The notes beneath the pieces are model-generated. The model searched no databases, was not told where the DNA came from, and saw only the letters and a program-made list of their open reading frames with translations. The position numbers and the translations under genes were made by a program. A stretch of DNA of 64,000 bases, taken from positions 1 to 64,000 of the forward strand of contig JAJXWB010000009.1 of the NCBI GenBank assembly GCA_021781815.1. Direction: 5' to 3'. This document shows positions 7,787-17,479 of the stretch, piece after piece (within the stretch, counting starts at the first letter, position 1; each line of letters starts with the position of its first letter). This DNA comes from Pseudomonadota bacterium. GTDB lineage: Bacteria > Pseudomonadota > Alphaproteobacteria > Rhizobiales > Beijerinckiaceae.

Positions 7787-9283
7787 ATGAGCAGATATGT
7801 CGGATCGATCGACCAGGGCACGACAAGCTCGCGCTTCATCGTCTTCGACCGCAAGGGCGACATCGTGGCGCTCGACCAGAGGGAGCACGCCCAGATCTAC
7901 CCGAAGCCCGGCTGGGTCGAACACGATGCAATGGAAATCTGGGCGAACACGCAGAGCGTCATATCCGGCGCGCTCGCACAGAACGGATTGAAGGCGTCCG
8001 ATCTCGCCGCGGTGGGCATAACCAACCAGCGCGAGACGACGCTGATCTGGGACCGCCATACGGGCAGGCCGCTGCACAATGCGCTCGTGTGGATGGACAC
8101 GCGCACCGATCAGCTCGTCGCGCGCTTCGAACGCGACGGCGGCAAGGACAGGTTGCGCGCGACGACAGGTCTGCCGCTCGCGACCTATTTCTCGGGCCTG
8201 AAGCTGCGATGGCTGCTCGACGCCATCGCGGGCGCCCGCGACGCGGCTGCCCGAGGCGACGTGCTGTTTGGCACGATCGACACATGGCTCGCATGGAACC
8301 TGACGGGCGGGACCGACGGCGGATTGCACATCACCGACGTCACCAACGCCTCACGCACGCAAATGATGAATATCGAAACTCTCGATTGGGACGACGCGAT
8401 TCTCGCCCTGTTCGACATTCCCCGCGCCTGCCTGCCGACGATCCGCTCGTCGAGCCAGACGTATGGCGTCTGTCGCGGCACGCTGGCTGGCGTTCCGCTC
8501 GCCGGCGTTCTGGGCGACCAGCAGGCCGCCCTGTTCGGGCAGGCCTGCCTCGAACCCGGACAGGCCAAGAACACGTATGGCACGGGCTGCTTCATGCTGA
8601 TGAATACGGGCGACAAGCCCTTTCCATCGACCTGCGGCCTGCTGACGACGCTCGGCTACAAGCTCGGGAACGAGCGCGCGGTCTACGCGCTCGAAGGATC
8701 GATCGCGATCGCCGGCGCGCTTGTGCAATGGCTGCGCGACAATCTCGGGCTCGTGAAAACGTCGTCGGAGATCGAGACTCTGGCGCGCAGCGTCGAGGAC
8801 AATGGCGACGTCTATTTCGTGCCGGCCTTCTCCGGCCTGTACGCGCCGCGCTGGAATGACTCCGCGCGCGGCGTGATCGCCGGCCTGACGCGCTTCGCCA
8901 ACAGAGGACATATAGCGCGGGCGGCGCTGGAAGCGACCGCCTACCAGACGCGCGAAGTGCTGGATGCGATGGTCAAGGATTCCGGCGTGGCGATCAGCGA
9001 ATTGCGCGTCGACGGCGGAATGGTGGTCAATGAACTGCTGATGCAGTTTCAGTCCGACATTCTCGACGCGCCCGTCGTTCGCCCGAAGGTGATCGAAACG
9101 ACCGCGCTCGGCGCGGCCTATGCGGCCGGGCTCGCAGTTGGCTACTGGGCTTCGACGGCCGACATCTCGGCCAACTGGCGCGCCGACCGGCGATGGACGC
9201 CGCAGATGGACGAGCCGCAGCGCACGCGGCTCCTTGCTTCGTGGAACAAGGCGGTCGGCCGCTCGCTCGACTGGATCGTGTAA
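7787..9283 (+). CDS. glpK: glycerol kinase
   Basis: 498 residues, the standard length. The FGGY-kinase fold begins with [16 protein letters not shown] (phosphate 1 loop), then [25 protein letters not shown] and the FGGY-type stretch [12 protein letters not shown] near residue 265. It catalyses ATP-dependent glycerol phosphorylation to sn-glycerol 3-phosphate in the cytosol. No glycerol facilitator or GlpD is next to it in this window. Start ATG 7787, just after a GAGATCGC region. Confidence 0.95.
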   Translation: MSRYVGSIDQGTTSSRFIVFDRKGDIVALDQREHAQIYPKPGWVEHDAMEIWANTQSVISGALAQNGLKASDLAAVGITNQRETTLIWDRHTGRPLHNALVWMDTRTDQLVARFERDGGKDRLRATTGLPLATYFSGLKLRWLLDAIAGARDAAARGDVLFGTIDTWLAWNLTGGTDGGLHITDVTNASRTQMMNIETLDWDDAILALFDIPRACLPTIRSSSQTYGVCRGTLAGVPLAGVLGDQQAALFGQACLEPGQAKNTYGTGCFMLMNTGDKPFPSTCGLLTTLGYKLGNERAVYALEGSIAIAGALVQWLRDNLGLVKTSSEIETLARSVEDNGDVYFVPAFSGLYAPRWNDSARGVIAGLTRFANRGHIARAALEATAYQTREVLDAMVKDSGVAISELRVDGGMVVNELLMQFQSDILDAPVVRPKVIETTALGAAYAAGLAVGYWASTADISANWRADRRWTPQMDEPQRTRLLASWNKAVGRSLDWIV

Positions 9284-9401
9284 CCGCCGCCTCTCCACCT
9301 CATGGACCATTCCTTGCTCGACCCAGCCGCGGCGTTCGTCGTCGTTGCATATTGCGCCGTTTCGGCATCGCAGCCGGCGCGAAACGATACAGGAGTTTTC
9401 C

Positions 9402-10124
9402 ATGCGTCCCATTTCGATCCTCGGCATCGCAGCGACCGCTTGCGCCGCCATCATCGCCACGACCGCCGCGCAAGCCGGCGCATATCGCGGCGCACGCTAT
9501 TCCGCGGCTGGCCCGGCTGCGCGATCGGGCTTCGCCCATGCGGGTTACGGCCGCGCGGGCTACGGTCATACAGGCTATGGCCGTGCAGGCTATGGCGACG
9601 CGGGATATCGCCGTTACGGAGGATATGGCGGATATGGCCGTCGCTCGATCGTACCGGCCGCCGCTGCGGCCGCCCTTGTCGGCGGATCGGTCGCCGCCGG
9701 CGGCTATTACGGCGGTTACGGCTATGGCGCGCCGGGATATGGTTACGGCGCGTCAGATTACGGCTATGCCGCAGCGCCTGCCTATGTATCCGCCCCGGGC
9801 TACGGCTACGGCTACGGCTACGCAAATTCGTCCTATGATTACGGCTATGCCGCGCCGGCTTCGGGGACGTGGCAGCGTACGTATTCCGTACCTGAAACGG
9901 TGATGCAGCCGGTCACGCAGACGCATCTTGAGCCGGTCACGACCTATCGGGCGGTCCAGACCGTGCAATATGCGCCGACAACCGTCTACCATCAGGTGAC
10001 GAAAACCTGCACCTGCACAGTCGACGGCGTTGTTCAGGCCGCTCCCTGCGCAGGCGTCTACGGCGCGGCCGGACTGCAGTCGCCGATCTACAATCGCCCG
10101 GGCCTGTTCACCTCGAGCTGGTGA
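9402..10124 (+). CDS. exported Gly/Tyr-rich repeat protein
   Basis: 240 residues from the ATG at 9402, preceded by AGGAG. A Sec signal peptide (residues 1-24, ending TTAAQA) is followed by imperfect GYGRAGYG-type repeats over residues 40-75. A hydrophobic segment IVPAAAAAALVGGSVAAGG comes near 80-100 and more GYGYGxPGYGYG repeats to about 150. The last third is different, with VTQTHLEPVTTYRAVQ and a CTCTVDG cysteine pair. This composition suits a cell-envelope or surface protein with low-complexity, possibly self-associating segments. The function is unknown. It is probably monocistronic. Confidence 0.75.
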   Translation: MRPISILGIAATACAAIIATTAAQAGAYRGARYSAAGPAARSGFAHAGYGRAGYGHTGYGRAGYGDAGYRRYGGYGGYGRRSIVPAAAAAALVGGSVAAGGYYGGYGYGAPGYGYGASDYGYAAAPAYVSAPGYGYGYGYANSSYDYGYAAPASGTWQRTYSVPETVMQPVTQTHLEPVTTYRAVQTVQYAPTTVYHQVTKTCTCTVDGVVQAAPCAGVYGAAGLQSPIYNRPGLFTSSW

Positions 10125-10207
10125 CGAGCAGGCGCCCTTGCCTCGGGCGCCGAATTCCATAAATCTGCCGGGCGGGCGATCTTCGCTCGCCCAGCGGAAA
10201 CCCAGAC

Positions 10208-10912
10208 ATGATCGATCTCCACTACTGGCCAACGCCAAACGGCCACAAGATCACCATGTTCCTTGAGGAAGCCGGCCTCGCCTACAGGATCCACCCGGTC
10301 AACATCGGCGCGGGCGAACAGTTCAGGCCGGAATTCCTCGCGATCGCGCCCAACAATCGCATGCCGGCGATCGTCGATCACAAGCCGGCCGACGGCGGCG
10401 CGCCGATCTCCGTGTTCGAGTCGGGAGCGATTCTCGTCTATCTGGCCGAGAAGACAGGGCGCTTCCTGCCGTCCGAAGCGCGACGCAGGGCGAAGGTTCT
10501 GGAATGGCTGTTCTGGCAGATGAGCGGCCTCGGCCCGATGGCCGGGCAAAACCATCATTTCAACATCTACGCGCCCGAAAAGATTCCCTACGCGATCGAC
10601 CGCTATGTGAAGGAGACCAACCGTCTCTACGGCGTACTGAACAAGCAGCTGGGAAAGCATGAATTCGTGGCGGGCGAATATTCGATCGCCGACATGGCCT
10701 GCTATCCGTGGATTGCGCCATGGAAGCGCCAGGGCCAAACTCTCGCCGACTTTCCCAATCTGAAGCGCTGGTTTGAGGCGATCGCGGCGCGGCCGGGCAC
10801 CGTGCGGGCCTACAAGGCGGGGGAAGCGATCCAGATGCAGCGGCCGTCCGAATTGACCGACGAGCAGAAGAAGATTCTGTTCGGACAAACGGCGGAGGTC
10901 GTGAGAAACTGA
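10208..10912 (+). CDS. yfcG: glutathione-dependent disulfide-bond oxidoreductase, YfcG-type GST
   Basis: 234 residues, closely matching the YfcG/YghU branch. It begins IDLHYWPTPNGHKITMFLEEA, has the NNRMPAIVDH cis-Pro loop near residue 55, the GSH-binding ESGAILVYLAEKTG near 75, and WLFWQMSGLGPMAGQNHHF near 100. The family reduces disulfides such as hydroxyethyl disulfide using glutathione in the cytosol. The C-terminal tail past residue 210 is slightly extended. The gene is convergent with the helicase gene. Confidence 0.9.
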   Translation: MIDLHYWPTPNGHKITMFLEEAGLAYRIHPVNIGAGEQFRPEFLAIAPNNRMPAIVDHKPADGGAPISVFESGAILVYLAEKTGRFLPSEARRRAKVLEWLFWQMSGLGPMAGQNHHFNIYAPEKIPYAIDRYVKETNRLYGVLNKQLGKHEFVAGEYSIADMACYPWIAPWKRQGQTLADFPNLKRWFEAIAARPGTVRAYKAGEAIQMQRPSELTDEQKKILFGQTAEVVRN

Positions 10913-10913
10913 A

Positions 10914-10952
10914 AGCGCCCTACGTCCCGCCGAAGGCGCGAGGCGGGGCGCT
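10914..10952. terminator. hairpin between convergent yfcG and helicase genes
   Basis: AGCGCC pairs with GGCGCT at the ends and CCGCC with GGCGG inside, with a bulge between. There is no T run, so this is a possible bidirectional or Rho-assisted terminator only. Confidence 0.35.
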
Positions 10953-10964
10953 CCCGAATGATCG

Positions 10965-12335
10965 TCAGCCCTGCGTGGAGCCGCCGCCGTTGCGGCTCCT
11001 GCGCCGCTGCGCACGGCCCGGCGCCTTCGACGGCTGCTTGTGCGCGTGCTCGGCGCGATTGCCGGCGGGCCGATGCGCGGCGCGCTGCTCTCCGTGCTTG
11101 CGCTCGCCATCCTGACGCGGCGCATGCGGGCGCGCCGGGTTGTGCGGGCGATGCCCCTGCGGCTTGCGCGGGGCCGCTTTTTCCTCGTGCGGTTCGTTGC
11201 GGCGCGAGGGATCGCGACGGTCCTCGGTCGGGATCTCCTGGCGCGTCGTCTTCTCGATCGCGCGCAGCAACGCGCGTTCGCTATTGTCGCACAGGGAAAT
11301 CGCAATGCCATCGGCGCCGGCGCGCGCTGTGCGACCGATACGGTGCACATAGGTCTCCGGCACTTCCGGCAGTTCAAAATTCACGACATGCGTCACGCCA
11401 TCGACATCGATTCCGCGCGCGGCGATGTCGGTCGCAACAAGCACTTTCGTGTGGCCCGCCTTGAAGTCGTTGAGTGTGCGCTGGCGATGGTTCTGGCTCT
11501 TGTTGCCATGAATTGCACCGGATGAAATATCCGCATCCTCCAGATACATCGCCACACGGTCGGCGCCGCGCTTCGTCCGGGTGAAGACGAGCGCGCGCTT
11601 GACCTCGGGACGCGACAGGATGTCGATCAGGAGGTCGCGCTTGCCGTTCTGCTCGATCAGAAACGCCCTCTGCTCGACACGCTCGGCGGTGGTCGCGACC
11701 GGCGTGACCTCGACGCGGGTTGGATTGTTCAGCATTTCGCTGGCGAGCGTCGCAATCTCGCGCGGCATGGTCGCGGAGAAGAAGAGCGTCTGGCGCGCCT
11801 TCGGCAGCTTGCCGACGATCTTGCGAATCGGAACGATGAAGCCGAGATCGAGCATGTGATCGGCTTCGTCGAGCACGACGACTTCGGTCGTGTCGAGCCT
11901 CACGCGCCGGCTGTCCATGTGATCGAGAAGCCGGCCGGGCGTCGCGACCAACACATCGAGGCCACGCGCGAGATTCTGGATTTGCGGCCCCATCGACACG
12001 CCGCCAACGATGACGGCGACGCGCAGGCCCGCATGACGCCCATAGGCGCGGAAGCTCTCGCCGATCTGCACGGCGAGTTCGCGGGTCGGCGCAAGAATCA
12101 ATGCGCGCACGGCGCCCGGCGCCGGTCGTTGCGGGTTGGCGATCAACCGCTGGATGATCGGCACGGCGAAGGCGCAGGTCTTGCCGGTTCCGGTCTGCGC
12201 TATGCCGAGCAGATCGCCGCCGCGCAGCAGCGCCGGGATGGATTTGGCCTGAATGGGAGTCGGATTCGTGTAACCCTCGTCGCGAAGAGCGCGAAGGATG
12301 GTCTCGGCGACGCCGAGGCCTGCAAAATCGGTCAC
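10965..12335 (-). CDS. rhlE: DEAD-box RNA helicase, RhlE-type
   Basis: 456 residues from a GTG at 12335, chosen because RhlE proteins begin shortly before FAGLGVAETILRAL; the frame stays open to an ATG at 12434. Motifs in order: Q motif TNPTPIQ, Walker A AQTGTGKT, PTRELA, TPGRLLD, DEAD (VVLDEADHMLD), SAT, ALVFTRTKRGAD, TDIAARGIDVDGVTHV and HRIGRTARAG. The tail from about residue 385 is very basic (RRDPSRRNEPHEEK onward) and likely binds RNA. The role is ribosome assembly or cold-related RNA remodelling. In the 290 bases upstream no gene is seen before the GCG-CRPN protein gene. Confidence 0.9.
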   Translation of the reverse strand: MTDFAGLGVAETILRALRDEGYTNPTPIQAKSIPALLRGGDLLGIAQTGTGKTCAFAVPIIQRLIANPQRPAPGAVRALILAPTRELAVQIGESFRAYGRHAGLRVAVIVGGVSMGPQIQNLARGLDVLVATPGRLLDHMDSRRVRLDTTEVVVLDEADHMLDLGFIVPIRKIVGKLPKARQTLFFSATMPREIATLASEMLNNPTRVEVTPVATTAERVEQRAFLIEQNGKRDLLIDILSRPEVKRALVFTRTKRGADRVAMYLEDADISSGAIHGNKSQNHRQRTLNDFKAGHTKVLVATDIAARGIDVDGVTHVVNFELPEVPETYVHRIGRTARAGADGIAISLCDNSERALLRAIEKTTRQEIPTEDRRDPSRRNEPHEEKAAPRKPQGHRPHNPARPHAPRQDGERKHGEQRAAHRPAGNRAEHAHKQPSKAPGRAQRRRSRNGGGSTQG

Positions 12336-12625
12336 GTTGTAACTTTCATTGGGCTGCCCCGCCTGAGCGCGGATGAACGCGGGCAAGGGCTTATGGAAAA
12401 ACAGCCCCGCGTAAATGGGCCGTCGAAAGGTCATCCGAAACGCTCAACGGGAGGCGCCGCCAACAGGCGGCCTACGCGACCGGAGCGCCAATGCTGCGAC
12501 GCAGCGAGAAATGGATACGCGAATTGGCGCGCGCCGTCAACGTGGGCGTTGACAGCATGCCGCAGGACGATAGCCTTCGTCTGCGCCTCAACCGACTGAA
12601 GAAAATCCGCCAGATGGAGCGAATC

Positions 12626-12862
12626 ATGCGCAAAATCCTTTTCGCCGCCATAGTGTTCGCCGTCGGCATGAGCGTCGATCCAGCCGGAGCTATGCCGTTC
12701 TCAACAGGCATTGCGAATGGCGAAGAGTTGATCGCGCGCGTCGCCCAGGGCTGCGGCCCGGGCTTCCACCGAGGACCTTACGGCGCCTGCCGGCCGCTCT
12801 ATTCCTGTCCGCGCGGCTGGCATCCGGGTCGCTACGGACGACGCTGCTTCCGCAACTTCTGA
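12626..12862 (+). CDS. small secreted GCG-CRPN domain protein
   Basis: 78 residues from the ATG at 12626, which follows GGAGCGAATC. A signal peptide (MRKILFAAIVFAVGMSV to PAGA) precedes GCGPGFHRGPYGACRPLYSC, the hallmark GCG...CRP(N) motif of a small exported protein family common in Methylobacterium, Bradyrhizobium and relatives. It is followed by a second Cys pair in CPRGWHPGRYGRRC. Four to five cysteines suggest disulfides in the periplasm. The function is unknown. No operon partner is seen. Confidence 0.72.
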   Translation: MRKILFAAIVFAVGMSVDPAGAMPFSTGIANGEELIARVAQGCGPGFHRGPYGACRPLYSCPRGWHPGRYGRRCFRNF

Positions 12863-13108
12863 AGCCGCCGCGACCGGCGATGTTCGACGCGCCTGCGGAA
12901 CCCGCGGAGACAGGCGCACCGCACAGCGCGAACACGCTCGACGCCCAGTGCGGAGGCAATCCGCCTCCAGCGCCCACGAAAGGCTGTTTTTTGGGCGCCG
13001 CGCTATAAGGTCGTGCAGAATTTCGCCATTTTTCCCTTGCGTTACCGCGGCGCCGTGGTGACACTATTGCAATGCAGCAACCCGGCTGCGCCCTTTGCGG
13101 AGGCTCTC

Positions 13109-13327
13109 ATGACACCCGGACAGCGCGTTCGCGTCAGACCCGCCTCTCCTATTGCGCAGCGCAAGGATGCAGCAGTGGGCGAGCTGGGCACGGTGCTCTG
13201 CTGCTACAGGGGGCGCGGCCGGGACGCCGCCGAGCGGCTGGACGTGCGGTTTGCGTCGAACACCGTCATGTGGGGCGTGGCGGCCGACCAGTTCGAGCCA
13301 ATCGACGGGCCGGAGGCGAAAGACTAG
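13109..13327 (+). CDS. small hypothetical protein, SH3/KOW-like
   Basis: 72 residues from the ATG at 13109, which follows GGAGG. The protein ([11 protein letters not shown]... [14 protein letters not shown]... [22 protein letters not shown]) has the strand pattern of a small barrel such as KOW or SH3-like domains: GxRVRV, GxxGTV, VRF and a final strand. It has no signal peptide. It lies 86 bases upstream of pyrE on the same strand. The family is not identified. Confidence 0.6.
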   Translation: MTPGQRVRVRPASPIAQRKDAAVGELGTVLCCYRGRGRDAAERLDVRFASNTVMWGVAADQFEPIDGPEAKD

Positions 13328-13413
13328 GCGATTCGCGGCGCCGCGGATTCGGTTTCCACTTTCTGGATCGATGTTCTAGACAAGCGTCGATCTTCGTAGA
13401 TGGACGCCGCCTC

Positions 13414-14124
13414 ATGACTCAAGCCCCCTCCCCCTCAGCCCTCGAACGTCAGCTCATCGCGCAGGAAACCGCGAAGATGCTGATCGAGGTGAAGGCGGTT
13501 CTGTTCAATCCTGAAACTCCGTTCATCTTCACCTCCGGGTGGGCGAGCCCGGTGTATACGGACATGCGCAAGATCATTTCATATCCGCGCCTGCGCAAGC
13601 GCATCCTTGATTTCGCCGTTACTACGATCGAACGCGAGATCGGCTATGAATCGCTCGACGTGATCGCGGGCGGCGAGACGGCGGGCATCCCCTTCGCCGC
13701 GTGGATGGCGGATCGGTTCGCGTTGCCGATGCAATACATTCGCAAGAAGCCGAAGGGATTTGGCCGCAACGCGCAGATCGAGGGCGATCTGCATGAGGGC
13801 GGTCGCGCGCTGCTGGTTGAGGATCTTGCGACGGACGGTCGCTCCAAGGTGAATTTTTGCAATGCGCTGCGCCAGGCCGGACAGGTCTGCGAGCATGCGT
13901 TCGTCTTTTTCTTCTACGACATTTTCCCAAGCGCGCGAGAAGACCTCGAAAAGCTCGGCATCAAGCTGCACTGCCTCGCGACGTGGTGGGACGTTCTCGC
14001 GGTTGCGCGCGCCGGCGGCTATCTCGACAAGGACAAGCTCGACGAGGTCGAGCGCTTCCTGCGAAAGCCCGCCGAATGGTCCGCCGCGCACGGCGGCATT
14101 TCCGATTTCAAGGTTGCTGGCTAG
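13414..14124 (+). CDS. pyrE: orotate phosphoribosyltransferase
   Basis: 236 residues from the ATG at 13414. Substrate loop [22 protein letters not shown], then [29 protein letters not shown] and the PRPP-binding motif [14 protein letters not shown] near residue 140. It converts orotate and PRPP to OMP in pyrimidine synthesis. The form is the one common in Hyphomicrobiales, somewhat longer than E. coli PyrE. It ends 5 bases from the convergent epimerase-like gene. Confidence 0.93.
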   Translation: MTQAPSPSALERQLIAQETAKMLIEVKAVLFNPETPFIFTSGWASPVYTDMRKIISYPRLRKRILDFAVTTIEREIGYESLDVIAGGETAGIPFAAWMADRFALPMQYIRKKPKGFGRNAQIEGDLHEGGRALLVEDLATDGRSKVNFCNALRQAGQVCEHAFVFFFYDIFPSAREDLEKLGIKLHCLATWWDVLAVARAGGYLDKDKLDEVERFLRKPAEWSAAHGGISDFKVAG

Positions 14125-14128
14125 CCAT

Positions 14129-14959
14129 TCACGCGACCGCGCGCAGCGGCGCGCCGGCGCTGTCCGCGCGCGGCGACGTCAGTCGAACGCGCTGGCCGAG
14201 GTAGCGGTCGATCTGGTCCAGCGTGAAAGCGCGCATGTCGGCGCCAGCCTCGAAGGCGGCCGTCCAGGCGGCTGCCGATTCGACCGCCTCCGCCGGAGAG
14301 AGCAGCGGCGACCAACCGAGCGCGGTCGCGTCGTCGGGACTGGCGAAGGCCCAGTACGAGGATATGCGGCTGTCTCGATGGCAGGCCGTTTCCGCCAGCA
14401 GCAGCAGGCCGTAAAGCGCGTCGAGCACGTGCAGTCCCGACGCGGGCGCAACGGTCGCGCCAGCGAAATCGCCGCCGCCAACGGGATCGGGGCAGAACAC
14501 CGACAGGACGCGCGCGCCGCCCGGCGCGCGACTCGCTTTCGCGCGCGCGGTCTTTCGCGCCTCCGGCGACACGATCAGCGCCGTCTGGACATAGGGCGCG
14601 CTCTGCACGGCCTCGATGACGGCGCGATCCCCCTCCGCGCGCGCGCTGCGCTCCGGGACCGCGGCTCCTGCATGAGCGCGACGCGGCGGACGTGTCGCCA
14701 GATGGATGACGACGTCCGGATCGGCCGCGCGCAGCGCGCCGTCGAGCAGCGCCGCATCACGCACGTCGCCGCGCACGTCGCAAAGCGCGGCGCTGGCGCC
14801 GACGAGGTCGTAGAGCGAAGGCGACGTCGCCGGAGAGAGGCCGTATCCGGTCACGCGCGCGTTGAGGCGTTCAAGCATCAGTGCGAGCCAGGCGCCCTTG
14901 AAGCCGGTGTGCCCGGTGACGAAGACGCTACGTTCGCGCCAGAAGGAGGAGGTGATCAT
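14129..14959 (-). CDS. degenerate CDP-glucose 4,6-dehydratase-like SDR protein
   Basis: 276 residues against about 360 for RfbG. The N-terminus FWRERSVFVTGHTGFKGAWLALMLERL keeps the extended-SDR nucleotide loop GxxGxxG, and GDVRDAALLDGALRAADPDVVIHLA follows the family. The catalytic YxxxK is not found. The place where the family has VTSDKCYEN reads LIVSPEARKTARAKASRAP. The C-terminal part (ALGWSPLLSPAEAVESAAAWTAAFEAGADMRAFTLDQIDRYLG) again matches the family. The middle is therefore eroded. Likely a non-catalytic NAD-binding protein or a decaying gene. The frame is intact and the codon bias is coding-like. Confidence 0.65.
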   Translation of the reverse strand: MITSSFWRERSVFVTGHTGFKGAWLALMLERLNARVTGYGLSPATSPSLYDLVGASAALCDVRGDVRDAALLDGALRAADPDVVIHLATRPPRRAHAGAAVPERSARAEGDRAVIEAVQSAPYVQTALIVSPEARKTARAKASRAPGGARVLSVFCPDPVGGGDFAGATVAPASGLHVLDALYGLLLLAETACHRDSRISSYWAFASPDDATALGWSPLLSPAEAVESAAAWTAAFEAGADMRAFTLDQIDRYLGQRVRLTSPRADSAGAPLRAVA

Positions 14960-15176
14960 GCGTCCACCTTGCGCGATTCGATTGTCCGAAATTTGAATAG
15001 CGAAACCGCCGCGCTCTTCGACGCGCCGACAGATCTGACGCCAACCATCGCCTATCCCTGCCCCGCCTCGTTGAGCGGTGTCCGGTCACGCGTCATGCGC
15101 GCGCCGACGGCTCATGTGGCCGATCGAGCACTTTAGGGTTCCACGCGTTAGAAAACCGTTACTGAGCGGCGCCCGG

Positions 15177-15833
15177 TCAAAGGAACGGGTTTGTCCGGCG
15201 CTCGACGCCGATCGTGCCCATTGGGCCGTGTCCCGGCAGAAAATCTGTATCATCGCCGAGAGGAAAGAGCTTCGTTTCAATCATGCGGATCAGCATCTCA
15301 TGGCTGCCGCCCGGCAGATCGGTGCGGCCGACGGAACCGCGGAACAGAACGTCGCCGACGATCGCAAGACGCGGCTTGCCGACATCCTCGCCCTCGGGCC
15401 GCCAGGCGAAGACGACGCTGCCCGGCGAATGGCCGGGACAATGCAGAACATCGAATTTCAGCGCGCCCACGGTCACGACATCGCCATCTTCGAGCCAGCG
15501 GTCGGGATGCACTGCATCCGCCTTTGGAAAACCGTAGCCAGCGGCGATCTGCGGCAGGTTTTCCAGCATCGGCCTGTCGCCGAGTTGCGGTCCCTCGACT
15601 GGAACGCCGGTCTTGCGCGCAAGCTCGGCAGTCGCCGCTACATGGTCGATATGGCCATGCGTAATGAGTATCTTTTCAAGAGTAGCGCCCGTCTCGGCCA
15701 ATGCAGCCTCGATGCGCGGCAAGTCGCCGCCGGGATCGATGATGGCCGCCTTGTTGGTTTTGGCGCACACGACGATCGAGCAGTTCTGCTCGAACGGAGT
15801 CACGGGAACGATCGCGAGCGTAAAGGGATGCAT
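15177..15833 (-). CDS. MBL-fold metal hydrolase, glyoxalase II-like (YcbL type)
   Basis: 218 residues from the ATG at 15833 (a longer frame runs to 15866). Metal motif THGHIDHVAAT near residue 58, further ligands in HCPGHSPGSVVF and IVGDVLFRGSVGRTD, and PGHGPMGTIGVERRTNPFL at the end. This is the short glyoxalase II-like group, without the C-terminal substrate domain of GloB. It probably hydrolyses thioesters such as S-lactoylglutathione with zinc. It is followed downstream by a 217-base gap before the epimerase-like gene. Confidence 0.85.
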   Translation of the reverse strand: MHPFTLAIVPVTPFEQNCSIVVCAKTNKAAIIDPGGDLPRIEAALAETGATLEKILITHGHIDHVAATAELARKTGVPVEGPQLGDRPMLENLPQIAAGYGFPKADAVHPDRWLEDGDVVTVGALKFDVLHCPGHSPGSVVFAWRPEGEDVGKPRLAIVGDVLFRGSVGRTDLPGGSHEMLIRMIETKLFPLGDDTDFLPGHGPMGTIGVERRTNPFL

Positions 15834-15890
15834 GTGCCGTCTTTCGATTTGGCCTTCGCATAGCATCCGCTGGCGATGCGGTCACGCCTT

Positions 15891-16745
15891 TCATTCGGCG
15901 GTCGCGCGGGCGGTTTCGATATAGATTTCGCGCAGCCGCAGCGTTGCCTGACCAGGCTTGCCCGCGCCGATCATGCGGCCGTCGACCGACACGACCGGCA
16001 TGACGAAAGCCGTTGCGCTGGTGAAGAAACATTCGGCGGCAGCGCAAGCTTCGTCGATCGAGAAGGCGCGTTCGACGATATTCATGCCCGTTTCGCGCGC
16101 CAGCCGCAGCACCGCTTTTCGCGTGCAGCCCGGCAGAAGCGCGGTCGAGAGCGGGCGCGTGACGATCTCGCCGTCGCGCGTGATGATGAAGACCGTGGAC
16201 GAGGCGCCTTCGGTGACGAGACCATCCTCGACCATGAACGCCTCGGCGCATCCGGCGCGGCGGGCCGCCTGCTTCGCCAGCACCTGCGCGAGCAGCGCCA
16301 CCGACTTGATGTCACGTCGCGCCCAGCGAAGATCCGGCGTCGAGATCGCCGAGACGCCAGAGGCCGCCGCCGGCGCGTCGAGGATCTGCTTTTTCTGCGT
16401 GAACGCGACGAGGGTCGGAGTCGCGCCGGCTGGAAACGAAAAGTCGCGGTCGGCGGCGCCGCGCGTGACCTGCATGTAGACCAAGCCCTCCGCAACACCG
16501 TTGCGCGCAACCAACGCCTTCTGGACGCGGATCAGCGCGTCACGCGCAAGAGGCAGCGCCAGATCGATCGCGGCGACCGAACGATCGAGACGGTCGAGAT
16601 GCGCAGAATTGTCGACGAGGCGACCGTCGAGCACGGCGCAGACCTCGTAGATTCCATCGGCGAACAGGAAGCCGCGGTCGAATACGGAAATTTTGGCCTC
16701 GTCCCGCGTGACGAACGCGCCGTTGACATAGACAAGATCGCTCAC
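15891..16745 (-). CDS. dat: D-amino acid aminotransferase (class IV, PLP)
   Basis: 284 residues. Class IV fold: VYVNGAFVTRDEAKISVFDRGFLFADGIYEV, PLP lysine Lys147 in RRDIKSVALL, and Glu179 in TEGASSTVF. YVNG and FADGIYE match D-alanine transaminases more than IlvE. It transfers amino groups between D-amino acids and 2-oxoacids, supplying D-Glu or D-Ala. It lies 57 bases upstream of the MBL hydrolase gene, same strand, so possibly one transcript. Confidence 0.85.
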   Translation of the reverse strand: MSDLVYVNGAFVTRDEAKISVFDRGFLFADGIYEVCAVLDGRLVDNSAHLDRLDRSVAAIDLALPLARDALIRVQKALVARNGVAEGLVYMQVTRGAADRDFSFPAGATPTLVAFTQKKQILDAPAAASGVSAISTPDLRWARRDIKSVALLAQVLAKQAARRAGCAEAFMVEDGLVTEGASSTVFIITRDGEIVTRPLSTALLPGCTRKAVLRLARETGMNIVERAFSIDEACAAAECFFTSATAFVMPVVSVDGRMIGAGKPGQATLRLREIYIETARATAE

Positions 16746-16815
16746 GCCGTTCTCCGTTCATCCCGGCTCGACAGTTCCCGGTCCACCGCGCAATGATAGG
16801 CGCGCGGAGGAAAAG

Positions 16816-17424
16816 ATGATCGAGTTCTACTTCGACTGTTCAAGCCCCTGGACCTATCTGGCGTTCCATAGCATTCCACCGATCGCGGCGGAATTTGGCG
16901 CCGAGATCGTCTGGAAACCCATTCTGGTCGGCGGCATTTTCAACACGATCAATCCGACGGTGTATGAATCGCGCAAAAACCCCGTGCCGGCCAAGGCTGC
17001 GTACATGCTGAAGGATCTGGAAGACTGGGCGCGCCTCGCCGGACTTCAGATTCGCATGCCGCCCAGCGTATTCCCGGTCAACAGCGTGAAAGCGATGCGC
17101 GGCTGCATCCTGCTCGAGCGGCAGGACAAGCTGGTCGATTTTGCGCGGGCGACATTCGAGGCCTATTGGGGCCGGGACGAGGACATTTCGAAAGACGATG
17201 TTCTCGCAGGGATTTGCAAGCGCGTCGGCGTCGATCCCGCTGGCTTTTTTGCGGGAATCGCAGACGCAGACGTCAAGACCAGGCTCCGTGAACATACGGA
17301 GGAGCTGGTTGCGCGCGGCGGCTTCGGCTCGCCGACGATATTCGTCGACGGCGACGACATGTATTTCGGAAACGACCGCGCGCCGCTGATCCGCTCGGCG
17401 CTGGCGCAGCGACAGGGTCGGTGA
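16816..17424 (+). CDS. 2-hydroxychromene-2-carboxylate isomerase family protein (kappa-GST/DsbA fold)
   Basis: 202 residues. It begins IEFYFDCSSPWTYLAFHSIPPIA, where the serine after FDC is the expected catalytic residue of NahD-like isomerases, and ends with GGFGSPTIFVDGDDMYFGNDR, typical of the family. The fold is DsbA/kappa-GST, glutathione-dependent. NahD acts in naphthalene catabolism, but no aromatic catabolic genes are near, so the physiological substrate is open. It has its own ribosome binding site (GGAGGAAAAG) and is divergent from dat. Confidence 0.82.
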   Translation: MIEFYFDCSSPWTYLAFHSIPPIAAEFGAEIVWKPILVGGIFNTINPTVYESRKNPVPAKAAYMLKDLEDWARLAGLQIRMPPSVFPVNSVKAMRGCILLERQDKLVDFARATFEAYWGRDEDISKDDVLAGICKRVGVDPAGFFAGIADADVKTRLREHTEELVARGGFGSPTIFVDGDDMYFGNDRAPLIRSALAQRQGR

Positions 17425-17479
17425 ACGCGCGACGACGACCGTCCCCGGCAATTGCGCGCGCTGCATTGTCAGCGCGTGT

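Noticed and set aside
8351-9460. 369-residue open frame opposite glycerol kinase
   Set aside because: Antisense shadow of glpK, rich in Arg and His, with no family features.
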